A stretch of DNA of 64,000 nucleotides. It comes from Torymus aiolomorphi (Eukaryota; Arthropoda; Insecta; Hymenoptera; Torymidae). Of this stretch, positions 1 to 12,360 are shown one piece after another (position 1 is the first letter of the stretch; each line of letters starts with the position of its first letter). The stretch lies in NCBI GenBank assembly GCA_036365515.1, contig CM070874.1:175334297-175398296 (forward strand), written 5' to 3'. A model generated the notes under the pieces. It did no database searches. It was not told the origin of the DNA and was given only the letters and a program-made list of their open reading frames with translations. Both the position numbers and the translations under genes were made by a program.

Positions 1-1680
1 GTATACGGGAGCGCGTCAGACGTGTATACAAGACAAAATAATTATTTGTATAATACCTAACCCCAAGTAGGCGGAGGATAGGAGTTCCACGCGTATACCG
101 GAGCGCGTTAGACGTGTATACATGGCAAAATAATTATTTAAATAATTCTTAACACCAAGGTGCCTATTCCACGCGAATACGGGAGTATCCCCCGCCTACA
201 TGAGATTAAGAATTATTTGATTTTTTCGATATATACACGTCTGACGCGCTCCCGTAAACGCATTACTCTCGCACACCCCGCCTACTTGGGGTTAATAATT
301 ATTTAAATAATTATTTTGTCATGTATACACGTCTAACGTGCTGCCGTATACGCGTGAAACTGGCGTCCCCCACCTACTTTGGGTGAGGATTTAATAAATA
401 ATTATTTTGCCTTGTATACACGTCTGAGGCGCTTGCGTATACCCGCGGAACTCACATCCCCAGCCTTCTTGGGGTTAGGAATTCTATAAATAAGTATTTT
501 GCCTTGTATACACGTCTGAGGCGCTTGCGTATACCCGCGGAACTCACATCCCCAGCCTTCTTGGGGTTAGGAATTCTATAAATAAGTATTTTGCCTTGTA
601 TACACGACTAACGCCCTCCCATATACGCGTGGAACTCGCATGCCCCGCCTTCTTGATGTTAGGAATTATATAAATAATTATTTTGCCATGTATACACGTC
701 TAACGCGCACCCGTATACGCGTCGAACTGGCATCTTCCGCCTACTTGGGGTTAAGAATTATTTTAATAATTATTTGGCCATGTATACACGTCTAACGCGT
801 ACCCGTATACGCGTGGAAGTCACATACTCCGTCTACTTGGGGGTAAGGGTTTATGTAAATAATTATTTTGCCTTGTATACACGTCTAACGCGCTCCGATA
901 TACGCGTGGAACTGGCATCCCCCGCCTATTTGGGGTTAAGAATTATTTAAATAATTATTTTCCATGTATACACGTCTAACGCGCACCCGTATAGGCGTGA
1001 AACTCGTATGTCCCGCCTTTTTGGGATTAGGAATTATATAAATAATTATTTTGCCTTGTATACACGTCTAACGCGCTGTCGTATATGCGTGGAACTTGCA
1101 TCCCCCGCCTATTTGGGATTAAGAATTATTTAAATAATTATTTTGCCTGGTATACACGTCTAAGGCACTCCGATATACGTGTGGAACTGGCATCCCCCGC
1201 CTACTTGGGGTTAAGAATTATTTAAATAATTATTTTGCCTTGTATGCACGTCTAACTCGCACCCGTATACGCGTGAAACTGACATCCCCCGCCTAGTTGG
1301 GGTAAGAATTTATATAAATTATTATTTTGTCTTGTATACACGTCTGACGCCCTTCCATATACGCGTGGAACTCGCAGCCCCCGCCGTCTTGCTGTTAGGA
1401 ATTATATAAATAATTATTTTGCCTTATATAAACGTCTGACGCGCTGCCGTATACGCGTGGAACTCGCATCCCCCGCCTTTTTGGGGTTAGGAATTATATA
1501 AATAATTATTTTGCCTTATATACACGTCTAACGCGCTGCCGTATACTCGTGGAACTCGCATCCCCCGCCTATTTGGGGTTAAGAATTATTTAAATAATTA
1601 TTTTGCCTTGTATACACGTCTAACGCACACCCGTATATGCGTGGAAATCACAGCCCCCGCCTACTTGGAGTTAAACTAAT
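1..1680. repeat. 93-bp satellite array, about 18 units
   Basis: Head-to-tail units of about 92-93 bp, each with GTATACACGTCTAACGCG, then CGTGGAACTCGCATCCCC, GCCTACTTGGGGTTA and an AATTATTTAAATAATTATTT tail. Two neighbouring units (about 405-590) are almost identical, which shows recent local duplication. The array is cut by the left window edge. Diverged variants recur at 15.1-21.0 kb and inside the giant element at 27.1, 43.5-45.9 and 47.2-47.8 kb. No gene is seen here. Confidence 0.93.
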
Positions 1681-1682
1681 CT

Positions 1683-2165
1683 TTTTAATAAGTAAAATAG
1701 AAAACGTAGATTGTATTACTCTTTCGCAAAAAAGTAAAAGAATCCATTTAATCTTTTGATCGGAAAGTATAATTTGTTACTCTTTATAAAGGGGGAAACG
1801 GAGGGAAACGGAATTTGCTCTTTAGCAATAGAGTAAAAGTATCGAATTAACCTTTTGAACGAAATGTATAACTTTTTACTCTTTATAAAGGGGAAAACAT
1901 AGACTTTACTCTTTGGCAAATGAGTAAAAGTGTGAATTTAATCTTTTGAACGGAGAATCTAATTTTTTACTCTCTATGAAGAGGAAAACGTAGATTTTAC
2001 TCTTTAGTAAAAGAGTAAAAGTATCAAATCATTCTTTTTACCAAAATGTATAACTTTTTACTCTTTATAAAGAGCAAAACGTAAACTTTACTCTTTCGCA
2101 AAAGAGTAAAAGTATGAATTTAATCTTTATAAAGTGTAAAATGCACATTTTAACCCTCTTAACGG
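1683..2165. repeat. 91-bp AT-rich tandem repeat, about 5 units
   Basis: Successive units carry TTTTTACTCTTTATAAAG, AAAACGTAGA and GCAAAAGAGTAAAAGTAT at spacings of about 90-101 bp. Open frames across it are by-products of the repeat. The sequence passes without a sharp edge into the next repeat. Confidence 0.85.
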
Positions 2166-2229
2166 ATAAAATCTGCATTTTGCTCTTTTATCAAGTAGAA
2201 AATTGACATTTTACACTTAACTTGTCCAA

Positions 2230-2660
2230 TTTTTACTCTTTTGCATTTAGAGTGTAAATTTAGTAGAATTTTAGTAAAATTAAAAAATAAATAGTAAAAT
2301 TACGATGTTTTTATTAGTACGCTAAATTTTCTATTACTTTACTAATTTTACAACTGTTGTAAATTTTCTGAAAAACTACTAAAATCACAAAATTCATAGT
2401 AAAATCTCATCGTTTTAATTTCGTTGCTAAATTTCCGGTACATTTACTAATTTTACAACTGCTATTGTAAATTTTCTAAAAAACTACTGAAATCACAAAA
2501 TTCGTAGTAAAATCTCATCATTTTAATTTCGCTGCTAAATTTCCGGTAGCTTTACTAATTTTATAATTGTGGTTGTTAATTTTCTAAAAAACTACTAAAA
2601 TTACAAAATTAATAGTAAATTTCAACGTATTTTAATTTGCAATATTCCTACTTTTTTAGT
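2230..2660. repeat. 107-bp AT-rich tandem repeat, 3-4 units
   Basis: The landmark TTTACTAATTTTACAACTG recurs at about 2339, 2444 and 2552, with AAAACTACTAAAATCACAAA between. Units diverge by 10-20 percent. No coding content is seen. Confidence 0.85.
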
Positions 2661-2779
2661 AAATGTACAATCCTACTAGGCATATTTATTGAATTCATTT
2701 GTTGATTCCAATGAATTAAATATTAAATAAACGCAGGTTAGCGCTAATAAAAATAATTAATTTTTTATAAAAATTTTAT

Positions 2780-2950
2780 TATATAAAATACAAAATTGAG
2801 TATACATACAATACGCAACCATACGTAAAGGATGTAATACATGCTATTATATAACATAAAAAGATTTTTTTTTTCAATTCTGAATAATCGAATTATAAGA
2901 ATAAGTATAAACAAATTGAATCTTTTCAATTAATTTTTATAGGATGAACA
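2780..2950 (+). repeat. Direct repeat, uninterrupted copy
   Basis: This stretch, with ACAATACGCAACC and then ATGTAATACATGCTATT, is homologous to 3128-3160 joined to 3849-3990. The second copy is split by a palindromic insertion after ACAATACGCAACC, so this copy keeps the empty-site arrangement. Confidence 0.7.
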
Positions 2951-3160
2951 TTTCAAGCTTTTGAGAAGTAGTTACTAAAAGGTTTCAATTACAAAGATCA
3001 TTAAGTCAGTCTAACCAGTGCAATTAAATAACCAATTATGTATGGCTAATAATATAACGCTATTTTGGAGAAGCTATAATAGTCGTTTCTCGGGCACTTG
3101 CTCCTACATACATGCATGCGTACATTACATAAATTATAAAACTAAGTGTACAATACGCAA

Positions 3161-3848
3161 CCCTGTTGAAAATATCCATGTGGATTTTACATTGATTTCC
3201 ACATGGAATCCATATGGAATCCATATGTAATCTATACGGATTCCATATGGATTCCACGTGGATTCCATGTGGAAATCAGTCCTAAATCGTCCTGTGGATT
3301 TCCACATGGAATTCCATATAGATTTCTATATGAATTTTTCTACAAACATTTGTATAACAAAATCCGTATGGATTTCCATGTAGATTTCCGTGGAGAAATC
3401 CAGGTAAAAACGATATGATCCATATAGATTTCCATATGGATTTCCATGTGGTAATTTAAATGTTTATAAAAATGTTTATTTATAAAATTTAAAAATTTTT
3501 TTACTAGGGATACGTTTTTTATCATATCAGTAAAGCATAAAAAATTATAAACTATAATTTCCTCTTATGTAATTCTTCGAAAAGATTCTACAGTACTTGT
3601 TGTCAAAAATATGTATCCTAGTAAAAAAAAATATAACAATTTTATAAATAAACATTTTTATAAACATTAAAATTACCATATGGAAATCCATGTGGAATTC
3701 CATGTGGAAGTCCACAGGACGATTTGGGACTGATTTCCACATGGAATCGACATGGAATCCATATGGAATCCGTATAGATTCCATATGGATTCCATATGGA
3801 TTCCATGTGGAAATTAGTGTAAAATCCACATGGATATTTTCAACAGGG
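3161..3848. mobile_element. 688-bp inverted-repeat (foldback/MITE-like) element
   Basis: The left end reads CCCTGTTGAAAATATCCATG and the right end is its reverse complement. The arms consist of repeated short palindromes of the type ATCCATATGGATTCC and GGATTTCCACATGG. It interrupts one of two copies of a local duplication. Flanks AACC and AACG may be a decayed 4-bp target duplication. It has no transposase frame, so it is non-autonomous. The superfamily is not identifiable from the ends. Confidence 0.8.
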
Positions 3849-4197
3849 AACGATATACCTAAAGTATGTAATACATGCTATTGTAAAACATAAAGAAATT
3901 TTTTTTTAAAGTATGAATAATCGAATTATTAAAATAAGTAAAATTAAATTGTATCTTTTCAAATAGTTTTTGGTATGTCATAAGTTTTTTTTTAATTCTT
4001 AATTCTTAAAATTAAACGCTGGGAATAAATATTTCTTATTAATAGTATTACAAGTGGTCGATATTTCTACTCCCGGCCTATAAAGTTTAACCCTCCTTAT
4101 ATTTTTAGAAAAATATACAAAATCACAACTTTTTTTATTTACATTGAATGTTTAACACTTTTTTGATGTCACTACATTACTTACAGTTAATAGAATC

Positions 4198-5509
4198 CCC
4201 TATAGCACTGAATATTTGAGGAATATTCCCTCAATATTCATTTGCCATTTTCGCAATTTTCGCTAATATTCCCTCAACGTTAATGAACATGAAAGAAACC
4301 CTTAGGGAATATTCCTGCAAACCTTGATGACCGTTTTTCCATTCCTTTTCTAAAATGATCAGGTAGGCTACCTATTATTGTAATATTGCAGGAATATTCG
4401 TACAAAATTAATTAATACTAGACGAATATATAATTAAGTTTCACCAATTTTTCCTCGATTAAGCAGTATTGCAGCAATATTCGTGCAAGATTCATCGACA
4501 CGAGAGAAGCATTCAATATATTCCCCTATAACACTTAATATTGGAGCAATATTGCTTCAATGTTGCTGCGACATATTCGCCATATTCGCTAATATTCCCT
4601 TAACGTATACAGGTAACGTTAGTATTTAAGTTGTTTATTTCACATAGATAAGGCGTAAAATTTTGAGTCCTCATCCCCCATTGCAAACGGGATATAAAAA
4701 ACAAGACAAGCCTTGTAAATCGGACTCTTCGTAAAGACTCATTTGATTGGTTGAATTTCACGGCTTATATACTCTCGGCCATTCAGTGTATTTACAGAAA
4801 GCGCTATCGGCGCTCCGCATAGCGGTGATAAAGGGAAACTTGTGATGGGCGGCTCTCGATATGCAAGCTTCGGCTATTTATCCGCCATGCGGCGTACCGG
4901 TAGCGCTTTCTGTGGTTACACTGGATGGCCGAGAGTATATAAGCCGTATAATTCAACCGTTCAAATGACTCTTTACGAAGAGTCCGAATTACAAGGCTTG
5001 CCTTGTTTTTGATATCCCGTTTGCAATGGGGGATCGGGACTCAAAATTTTACGCCTTATCTATGTGAAATAAACAACTTAAATACTAACGTTACCTGTAT
5101 ACGTTAAGGGAATATTAACGAATATGGCGAATATGTCGCAGCAACATTGAAGCAACATTGCTCCAATATTAAGTGTTATAGGGGAATATATTGAATGCTT
5201 CTCTCGTGTCGATGAATCTTGTACGAATATTGCTGCAATACTGCTTAATCGAGGAAAAATTGGTGTAACTTAATTATATATTCGTCTAGTATTAATTAAT
5301 CTTGTACGAATATTCCTGCAATATTACAATAATAGGTAGCCTACCTGATCATTTTTGAAAAGGAATGGAAAAACGGTCATCAAGGTTTGCAGGAATATTC
5401 CTTAAGGGTTTCTTTCATGTTCATTAACGTTGAGGGAATTTTAGTGAAAATTGCGAAAATGGCAAATGAATATTGAGGGAATATTCCTCAAATATTCAGT
5501 GCTATAGGG
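4198..5509. mobile_element. 1.31-kb foldback element A
   Basis: Near-perfect palindrome centred near 4853. It begins CCCTATAGCACTGAATATTT and ends with the reverse complement, with arms of about 630 bp. Each arm holds TGAGGAATATTCCCTCAAT blocks and, nearer the centre, a core with GGACTCTTCGTAAAG, GGTTGAATTTCACGGCTT and ATACTCTCGG. The loop holds CGCATAGCGG and GCAAGCTTCGG. The core is shared with element B at 54.4-55.6 kb although the outer arms differ. The last bases of its right end form the final codons of the adjacent minus-strand gene. No protein is encoded. Confidence 0.88.
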
Positions 5510-7936
5510 TATTTATTTTCTTAATAAAAGTATTTACTTTTTCCACCGATGCTTTGCACTTCGAACGGCTAACAGGTGTATACAAATTGAACATTTTCAT
5601 TTGAATAAATAAAAGGAAACAACAACCGTTCTGTGGGTAGATTCTATTGAATACAAAGTAAAATGCGAGAAGCATCTGCATAGCTTGCATGGTATCTTCC
5701 GTCTTTTCAACAGCAAGGTTGTCGACAAGCCAATAATCTCTGGTCATTAATGTAACGGGTCCATTTGACAAATTATCGTAACCCTCATTATTCTCTTCAA
5801 TTTCAAATAGTACCTGTTGTTCTTTTTCTGTAAAAAATTACGATTGCAATAAGTATTTTTAAAATAAAACAAAATAGTGCAATAAAAATTATACCTACCA
5901 CTTATTGCTATTCGAGGATGAGAATTGTCACTATCAATACTATCCATTAACGAGTTGACCTGTAAAGAACAAATATTTTTTTAACATATTTTATTATCCG
6001 ATTTTTATTAATTTATTACCCTGGCAGAAATTTTACATAAAATTTTATTAAAATTGAAATAAACAAAAAGTGTCTCCATTTCATTAATACGTTAACCATT
6101 AAAAGTGTGTTATTTTTTAGCAGGGTACTCTCTACAAAAATACTTACTGTACATTTAAAAAACAAGTTTGTTTTGTCCTCTTTGAAATGATTGAATATTA
6201 TATCAATTGCCATCGAATATTTTTCATCTTCATTATTCATATCGTCTTGTGTAATGAATTTTTTAAATAAACCATACTGTAAGATTTTTAATAAATTTTT
6301 GTCGAAATTGTTCGTCAATATGTTGATATCAATATTAGTTAAAATGAAAAAATAAGTCACTAAAAATAATTTTCGAAACAAACACGGTCAAGCATCACTT
6401 ATATCCATGGCCGAGGGAGCATCGTTTACGTTATTTATATAAAGCCTTTGAGCTGGAAAGCATTTCTCAAACTTTTGCATTATTACTGAAAATTCCTCTT
6501 CATCCTCGAAATTAAGATTCTCAAAATTTAATAGGTAGTTCCTACAATCTTCATAATCTGCGGTTTCTGAATTGTCATACTCCGGCTGCCAGTTTCGACA
6601 TCCTGCTTGGACATATTTGAAAGCTCTTTGTTTTTTTAGAGGGATTTTCAAGGTGTTGCTTATAGAAAATGACATGTGCGGTCTAGTAAGATAATTATTT
6701 CTCTGTTTCATTGATGAAGTTAAATCAGCCACGCCGTTCCCCACAAGTTTTCCCTCTTCATCCCGCTCTTCAAACGTGTCAGGATATTTATTTTTCATTT
6801 CGAATGCCAATCTTCGCAGGACGCCTTCAGGAATATGTATTGCTATAACTCTTAGCTCGTCGATGACCCTGTGCACGACTGTTTTAATCAATACTTTTGT
6901 CCGTGTTTTCTGTTCTAATGCCTGGATTGTAATGGGATTTAACGTATCCCATTTTATGTGGAAGTCGTCCCAGTTTAATATTTTTGACGAACTAGCCACA
7001 TTTTCTGTGACTTCTAAAGCGGTTTCACCTGCAAAAAATAAATAAATAAAAACTATGAGCATAGCAAAAATAAAAGGTTCTCTATATTCCGAATTTAAGC
7101 ACGCAAGCATACACAAAATCCGACTTTTCGCCCATCATTTACAAAAATATCGTTCGATACACTTCAGAGAATCGTCTCTCCTGCACTACTATCGAAATAT
7201 ACTATAAGCACTTTCGTTTTATATAAAAGTGATAGAATTTGGAAGCGCGTAAACCAGAATGGAATTAACGTTGATGAACAAATAATTAAACCATCACGGT
7301 CGTTCACCCCGGCGCAATGAAAACTGCAACGAGGCGACAAAACAGTCAACCATGCATGAACAAACAAGATCACGAGGTTAAATAGGAAGACTACAGAATC
7401 GCGTATCGATCAAATCCAGTTATGTTTATTTCTTTGTCGTAAGCGTTAAACCGCAATTGAGTGGTCGGAAACCTAAAAACTCAATTTATTCATCTTCTTT
7501 ACACGTATAATACATTGAAGAAGATACCTAAATAATTCTGAAAATTGTTCTTACCAATTTTCCCAGTTTCTGGAGGCTCTACAGAATTTTCAGGTGTATC
7601 ATCATTTTTGTCAGATGAAGCGGGTGTTGACGAGGAATCATCAGGTTCGATAGATTTTGGATCATCTTTTGCTAAAGGCAGCTCAGCGTTTGTACGTACA
7701 TTTTCTATCCACGATTCTCCCTCTTCTAATAAAATTAATACTTCTTCGATAAAATATTGTAATAGCTCGTTGTCATCCACAGGCGCACCATCTTTTTCGA
7801 GGACTAACGAGATTCCATTAATTTTTAATTTTGTATTTGACTGATTGATTACATATTGTAGCATATCCTCTGTCTCTTGTATTAAAATTGCAGTTTTTTT
7901 AGATCTCTGTCTACTCCAAACCTTGACGACCGACAT
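5502..7936 (-). CDS. CIDE-N-domain gene, four coding exons, one internal stop
   Basis: The model joins 7936-7555, 7028-6148, 5959-5899 and 5827-5502, giving 549 codons plus stop. Junctions are canonical (CA|GTAAGT at 6147; acceptors TTTTTTGCAG, TTCTTTACAG and TTTTTTACAG) and keep phase. Residues 1-78 resemble the CIDE-N/CAD fold seen in DFF/CIDE proteins: KVWSRQRSKKTAI, then ISLVLEKDGAPVDD and LEEGESWI. An acidic, Ser/Pro-rich linker follows. Exon 2 has a conserved-looking block (VVHRVIDELRV, MKNKYPDTFEE, VGNGVADL) that I associate with uncharacterised animal proteins of mobile-gene type. TGA at 6390-6388 interrupts the frame at codon 341, where Trp would fit; coding-like sequence continues beyond it, so this is a recent nonsense change or an assembly error. 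The last two codons fall inside foldback A. A pyrimidine-rich acceptor just before the ATG suggests a noncoding first exon. The biochemical role is unknown. Confidence 0.75.
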
Positions 7937-8168
7937 CTAAACAATGATGAAAAAGAGTTAAATATTACTAAATTATTTGTTCACTGGTAAAAAGTACTAG
8001 TTTGCTGTTAAAAATTAATATGTAGTATAGGAAAAATTACTATGTAACATGAGGAAAATTTTGGTTTTTAGCACACATGGTCAGATTACTAGAAAACAGG
8101 AATTTTTCATATTTTTTTTTTGTCAGTGTTGTATTAATATTTATTAACTTTTACAAGGCCGGTGAGCC

Positions 8169-8208
<40 letters not shown>

Positions 8209-8390
8209 ACGCACGCACGCACGCACGTACACACACATACCTAAATATTATGTGTATATTGGTACTTACAAACATCATTGATGTCTGGATCATAAGGCGC
8301 ATTTTTCATTAAGTAAACAGGTAAGGAGTTAATTTGGCATTCAATTATAAGGTTTGGTTATTACCAAACCTTATAATTATTAACCTAGAA
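7937..8390. other. Spacer between the two minus-strand genes
   Basis: AT-rich, with no open frame of coding character. It holds a CA microsatellite (about 8174-8240, mixed with CGCA) and a 16-bp-arm hairpin at 8343-8378 (AAGGTTTGGT, TATT loop, ACCAAACCTT) beside the 3' end of the zinc-finger gene. The hairpin could affect transcript folding or termination; there is no direct evidence. Confidence 0.6.
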
Positions 8391-11194
8391 CTATTGTAAA
8401 GAGGAATAGGGAAAAATTGATAATTTTTGCGTTCGAATTTCATCATGTTTGTACTGGACAATTTCGAATACTCCGACTTCAAAGCAATATACTATTTCAT
8501 TTGCACTCCCCAAAAAATATATTTCTGAATAATTATCATTTATTAAAATTAATTTTATTTTGCAAATCAGAAAATTACCGTAGATATTTTTACTCACGCA
8601 AACATACATGTCTTTGCTGTAGCAGGTACCACGGAATATAACTTTCTGAGATGCAAATTTTTTATTTATATTTTTTTTACGAAATCCGTTTATCAAACTT
8701 GATATTTCTGAATCATATTGTCTATCATCATACACTAATACATCTTTTGGCTCTGTTATAAAATTGAATTGATCTTTAAGAGAGCATTGTAAAAGCTCGT
8801 GTTTCTCTGCAAATGTTTGAGTTGTATTTTTAAAATTTTGTAGATGTTTTGCGATACTTTTAAAATATTTGTGTTTTTGTTCCAAGCGTTGATGAATATT
8901 TCAATGGTCCAAAATACTTTATTAAAATTGGATAGTGAAATACGAATTCGTGTTTTGGTCGTAATGGAACTTCAGAGAAACATTGTATTCTGCGTTGTAT
9001 GTATTTTTGAATTGTCACATCTAACAGTGCAACTTGATTTATGGATAATGCTGGAGCGCATATTAAGTTGCACATATTTCTTAATACTAAAACCATTTTC
9101 CAGACAAGGTCATCAACATCTTGAATTAAGTCTGATATTGCAATTGGAAAAATCAGTAACAATCTTTTTATTTGAGATGCAGATCCAGTAAGTCTTTTGG
9201 AATTTAATTTGACATATGGTATAAACACTTTGTTCTCTCCCAATAGATCGACATCATTTAATCTTCAATTTAGAAGTCCCACTTTAAACCAACTTCTTTG
9301 AAGAAAATAATCTATTGCTGATTGCATATCATATGCTACGATGCCTTCAAAAAGGTCATGAGCAATACAAGGAGGCAAACCTGGACTTGACTCGTGATAA
9401 TGTTGTATCATTTAATGCAGAATTCGCTTTTATGCCTTTTATTAATTGTTTTCTTTTTACAGCTTCGCGGGTACATTCCATGTAATTTTCAACCGTTCTT
9501 AATGCTGTTCTTTTCAGAGGATTTTTACGGAATTCAGCGGAACTCTTCTCGCAATAACGGCAGAAATAAGCAGAATTACTAAAATTTTCAGTAAATCCTC
9601 TAATTTGATGACTTCCCAAATTGTCACCAAACATTACAACCAAGCTTCCTTTGAACGTTACTGTTTCGTTCTCATATTTAATCATTATACCATGCGTTTC
9701 CAAATATTTTAAATCTTTCATCAAAACTTCTAAAATCTTATTCCATCCATATTCTTTTACATATTTTTCTCGGCATGGTAAAACTAATTTGATATTATCA
9801 ATTTTTGATCGTAGAAATGCTGGTAAATTCAATAGTGTCATATAAAGGCCTATAATCTTAAACTTTGATTTTGAAGATCCCAGGGGATTACAAATTTCAA
9901 ACGCATCTTGAAAAAGAGCTACTTTCAAAACATTTTTTTCTGTAAAAAAACTATTTTCATTAACGACGATTCCGTCGTTAATATCAAAGTAGTCCTTTTC
10001 ATTTTTTTTCAAATCAGAATAATTGAAATATTTTATAACGTTTTTATTATATAGCATATTTTTCAACGTTTGAAGGATTGGAATATAACTGTAAAAATAA
10101 CTTGTATCTTCCTGTTCTGTATTTTGAATTGTTATTTGTTTTGGTTCAACAAACTTCAATTTTTTTTTATAATACATTTTACGATTATAAGTGTTTCTCA
10201 AAGTACCGTAACTTGGATCAAGAGCGTTTGAAAAACCATTAAAATTATTATTAAAAACGTTATTTACAAGGGTTTTATTACATTCAGGAATATTACTGTT
10301 CAAAATGCTATTTGTAAATCCGTATTTATACACGTTAAAAGCTGAATATATGCTTTCTATAACTCCCTGTATCATACGATCAGTAGCAAATTATTTTGTT
10401 GATAGAGTAAGGAATACATTTGCTAATGGCATCGTACTATCCATCAAATCTACATATCTTTTATCTTTTAAATTGGACGTTTTTTCTAAATTAACTGTAT
10501 TTCCAAGATTTTTATTTAAGACTGTATCCACATTGACTTCTAAATTGACATCATTCGTATTTCCTGGTAAATGAATATCGTTTTCTGCATCCTGCTTATG
10601 CTTATTACTATCTTGTAAATACTGTTGTTAACATTCCTGACGATCTTGTTGTTGGTCATGCAGTTCAGATGGCTGGTACTGTCCACACAGCTGATCGAGT
10701 TGAAGTACTTGCATTGCAAAGTTTTTCACTGAAGAACTCGTTTCAAATTTTTTTAAATGACTATTGTTGATTTTACTATTATGAGTATTTCGTAAATTTG
10801 CGATATTATCTATACGCTCATTTCTATGATATTGAGATAAATGTACTCTGTACGCATTTATATTTGAAAATCCTCTTTTTACATTTGAGTAATACGTACA
10901 GATTATGTTTCTATCATCTTTTTTTGCATGAATAAAATAGTGTTTTTTCATCATATTAACATTTCTACAATGATAAGAACAGCCATCATATTTACATTTA
11001 CCAGAATTCTTTTTGAAAACATTGTGGAATCGCAGTAAATGTTGTTGAAAGTTTAAATATGTTTTACATTTCACACTACAATCCGGATAGGCACACGATA
11101 TCTCTAAATTCCTTAAATTTGTATGTATTTTAAAGTGTTTGTTATACTGAATTATGTTCTTAAATTTCGAATTGCAATGTTGACACAGAAACAT
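8391..11194 (-). pseudogene. C2H2 zinc-finger / transposase-like protein, decayed
   Basis: Four pieces read as one ancestral protein of about 900 residues. From the ATG at 11194, three C2H2 fingers are clear (CQHC...HFKIH, CAYPDC...HLLRFH, CKYDGC...HYFIH) and a fourth is degenerate. The frame continues across TAA at 10630-10628 and a second stop near 10390 into a domain with LFQDAFEICNPLGSSKSKF and GDNLGSHQIRGF, then YFCRYC and CIAHDLFEGI. The two Asp motifs sit where an RNase-H-like (DDE) fold would place catalytic residues; that is inference. Breaks: a frameshift near 9390, a stop near 9265 and a frameshift near 8890, after which EQKHKYFKSIAKHLQNFKN resumes the frame. A TTTTATTTTGCAG acceptor at about 11270 suggests an upstream noncoding exon. 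It lies upstream of the CIDE-N gene in the same orientation. I do not know a name for the family. Confidence 0.75.
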
Positions 11195-11329
11195 ATTTCC
11201 AATTAAAAGGAAAGAGTTGAAAGGAATGGAATTTTCGGACTCTTGTTGTTCAGTAAGAGTAGATCTGCAAAATAAAAGTAAAGTCATAAATTATTCCTTT
11301 AAGACAAAATGTTATTATAATTTTAATAT

Positions 11330-11335
<6 letters not shown>

Positions 11336-11404
<69 letters not shown>
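11336..11404. repeat. TA dinucleotide microsatellite
   Basis: About 35 uninterrupted TA units. They mark the right-hand edge of the zinc-finger gene region. Confidence 0.97.
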
Positions 11405-11409
<5 letters not shown>

Positions 11410-11724
11410 TAAACGTTATTTCTGGGACTCTACCGTGTACTATAGTTTATTTTCTCAGAATTGTCCTATATAAGTGACTAAAGAAATAATCCCTCTCTGG
11501 GTGCCGAGACTCTAGCGGGGTCCGAGAAATAACGCTTATATACCATATACACTTCTGGGACGTCCCAGAAATAACGTCGATATACAGTGTGGACGTCCCA
11601 GAAATAATTTAATTTAATTTTAGATACGTCACAAACGTAACACTCCTATGTTCGAAAGTTTTTTCATGTATTGTCTAGCAAACAGAACATGAGAAATTTT
11701 TTAGACTTGTAGAAAATTCTGAGA
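11405..11724. other. Non-coding stretch with CCCAGAAATAA repeats
   Basis: GACGTCCCAGAAATAA occurs twice (about 11558 and 11593), and related GAGAAATAACG and CAGAATTG pieces lie nearby in both orientations. The first is part of the short palindrome TCTGGGACGTCCCAGA. No gene is seen. Confidence 0.5.
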
Positions 11725-11776
11725 ATTGCTCATATGTGGAGAATATATTGGGTGTAATCCCTGGTAGAAATGTTAA
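11725..11776 (+). repeat. Inverted repeat, left arm (partner 14741-14791)
   Basis: About 50 bp containing CATATGTGGAGAATATATTG and AATCCCTGGTAGAAA. The reverse complement, with a few mismatches, is at 14741-14791. The pair encloses 3.07 kb of AT-rich repeats without a transposase. It could be the terminal repeats of a composite element or two opposed copies of one family. Confidence 0.6.
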
Positions 11777-11869
11777 GGTAAAAGTACCTATTATGAAACA
11801 TTGTCCATTATATGGAACAGCTTAATACACAATGTAATTATAATATATTTCTAAGATTAATAAGAAAAA

Positions 11870-12360
<491 letters not shown>

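Noticed and set aside
1..1680. CRISPR-like array
   Set aside because: Repeats are contiguous 93-bp units without unique spacers, in a eukaryotic context.
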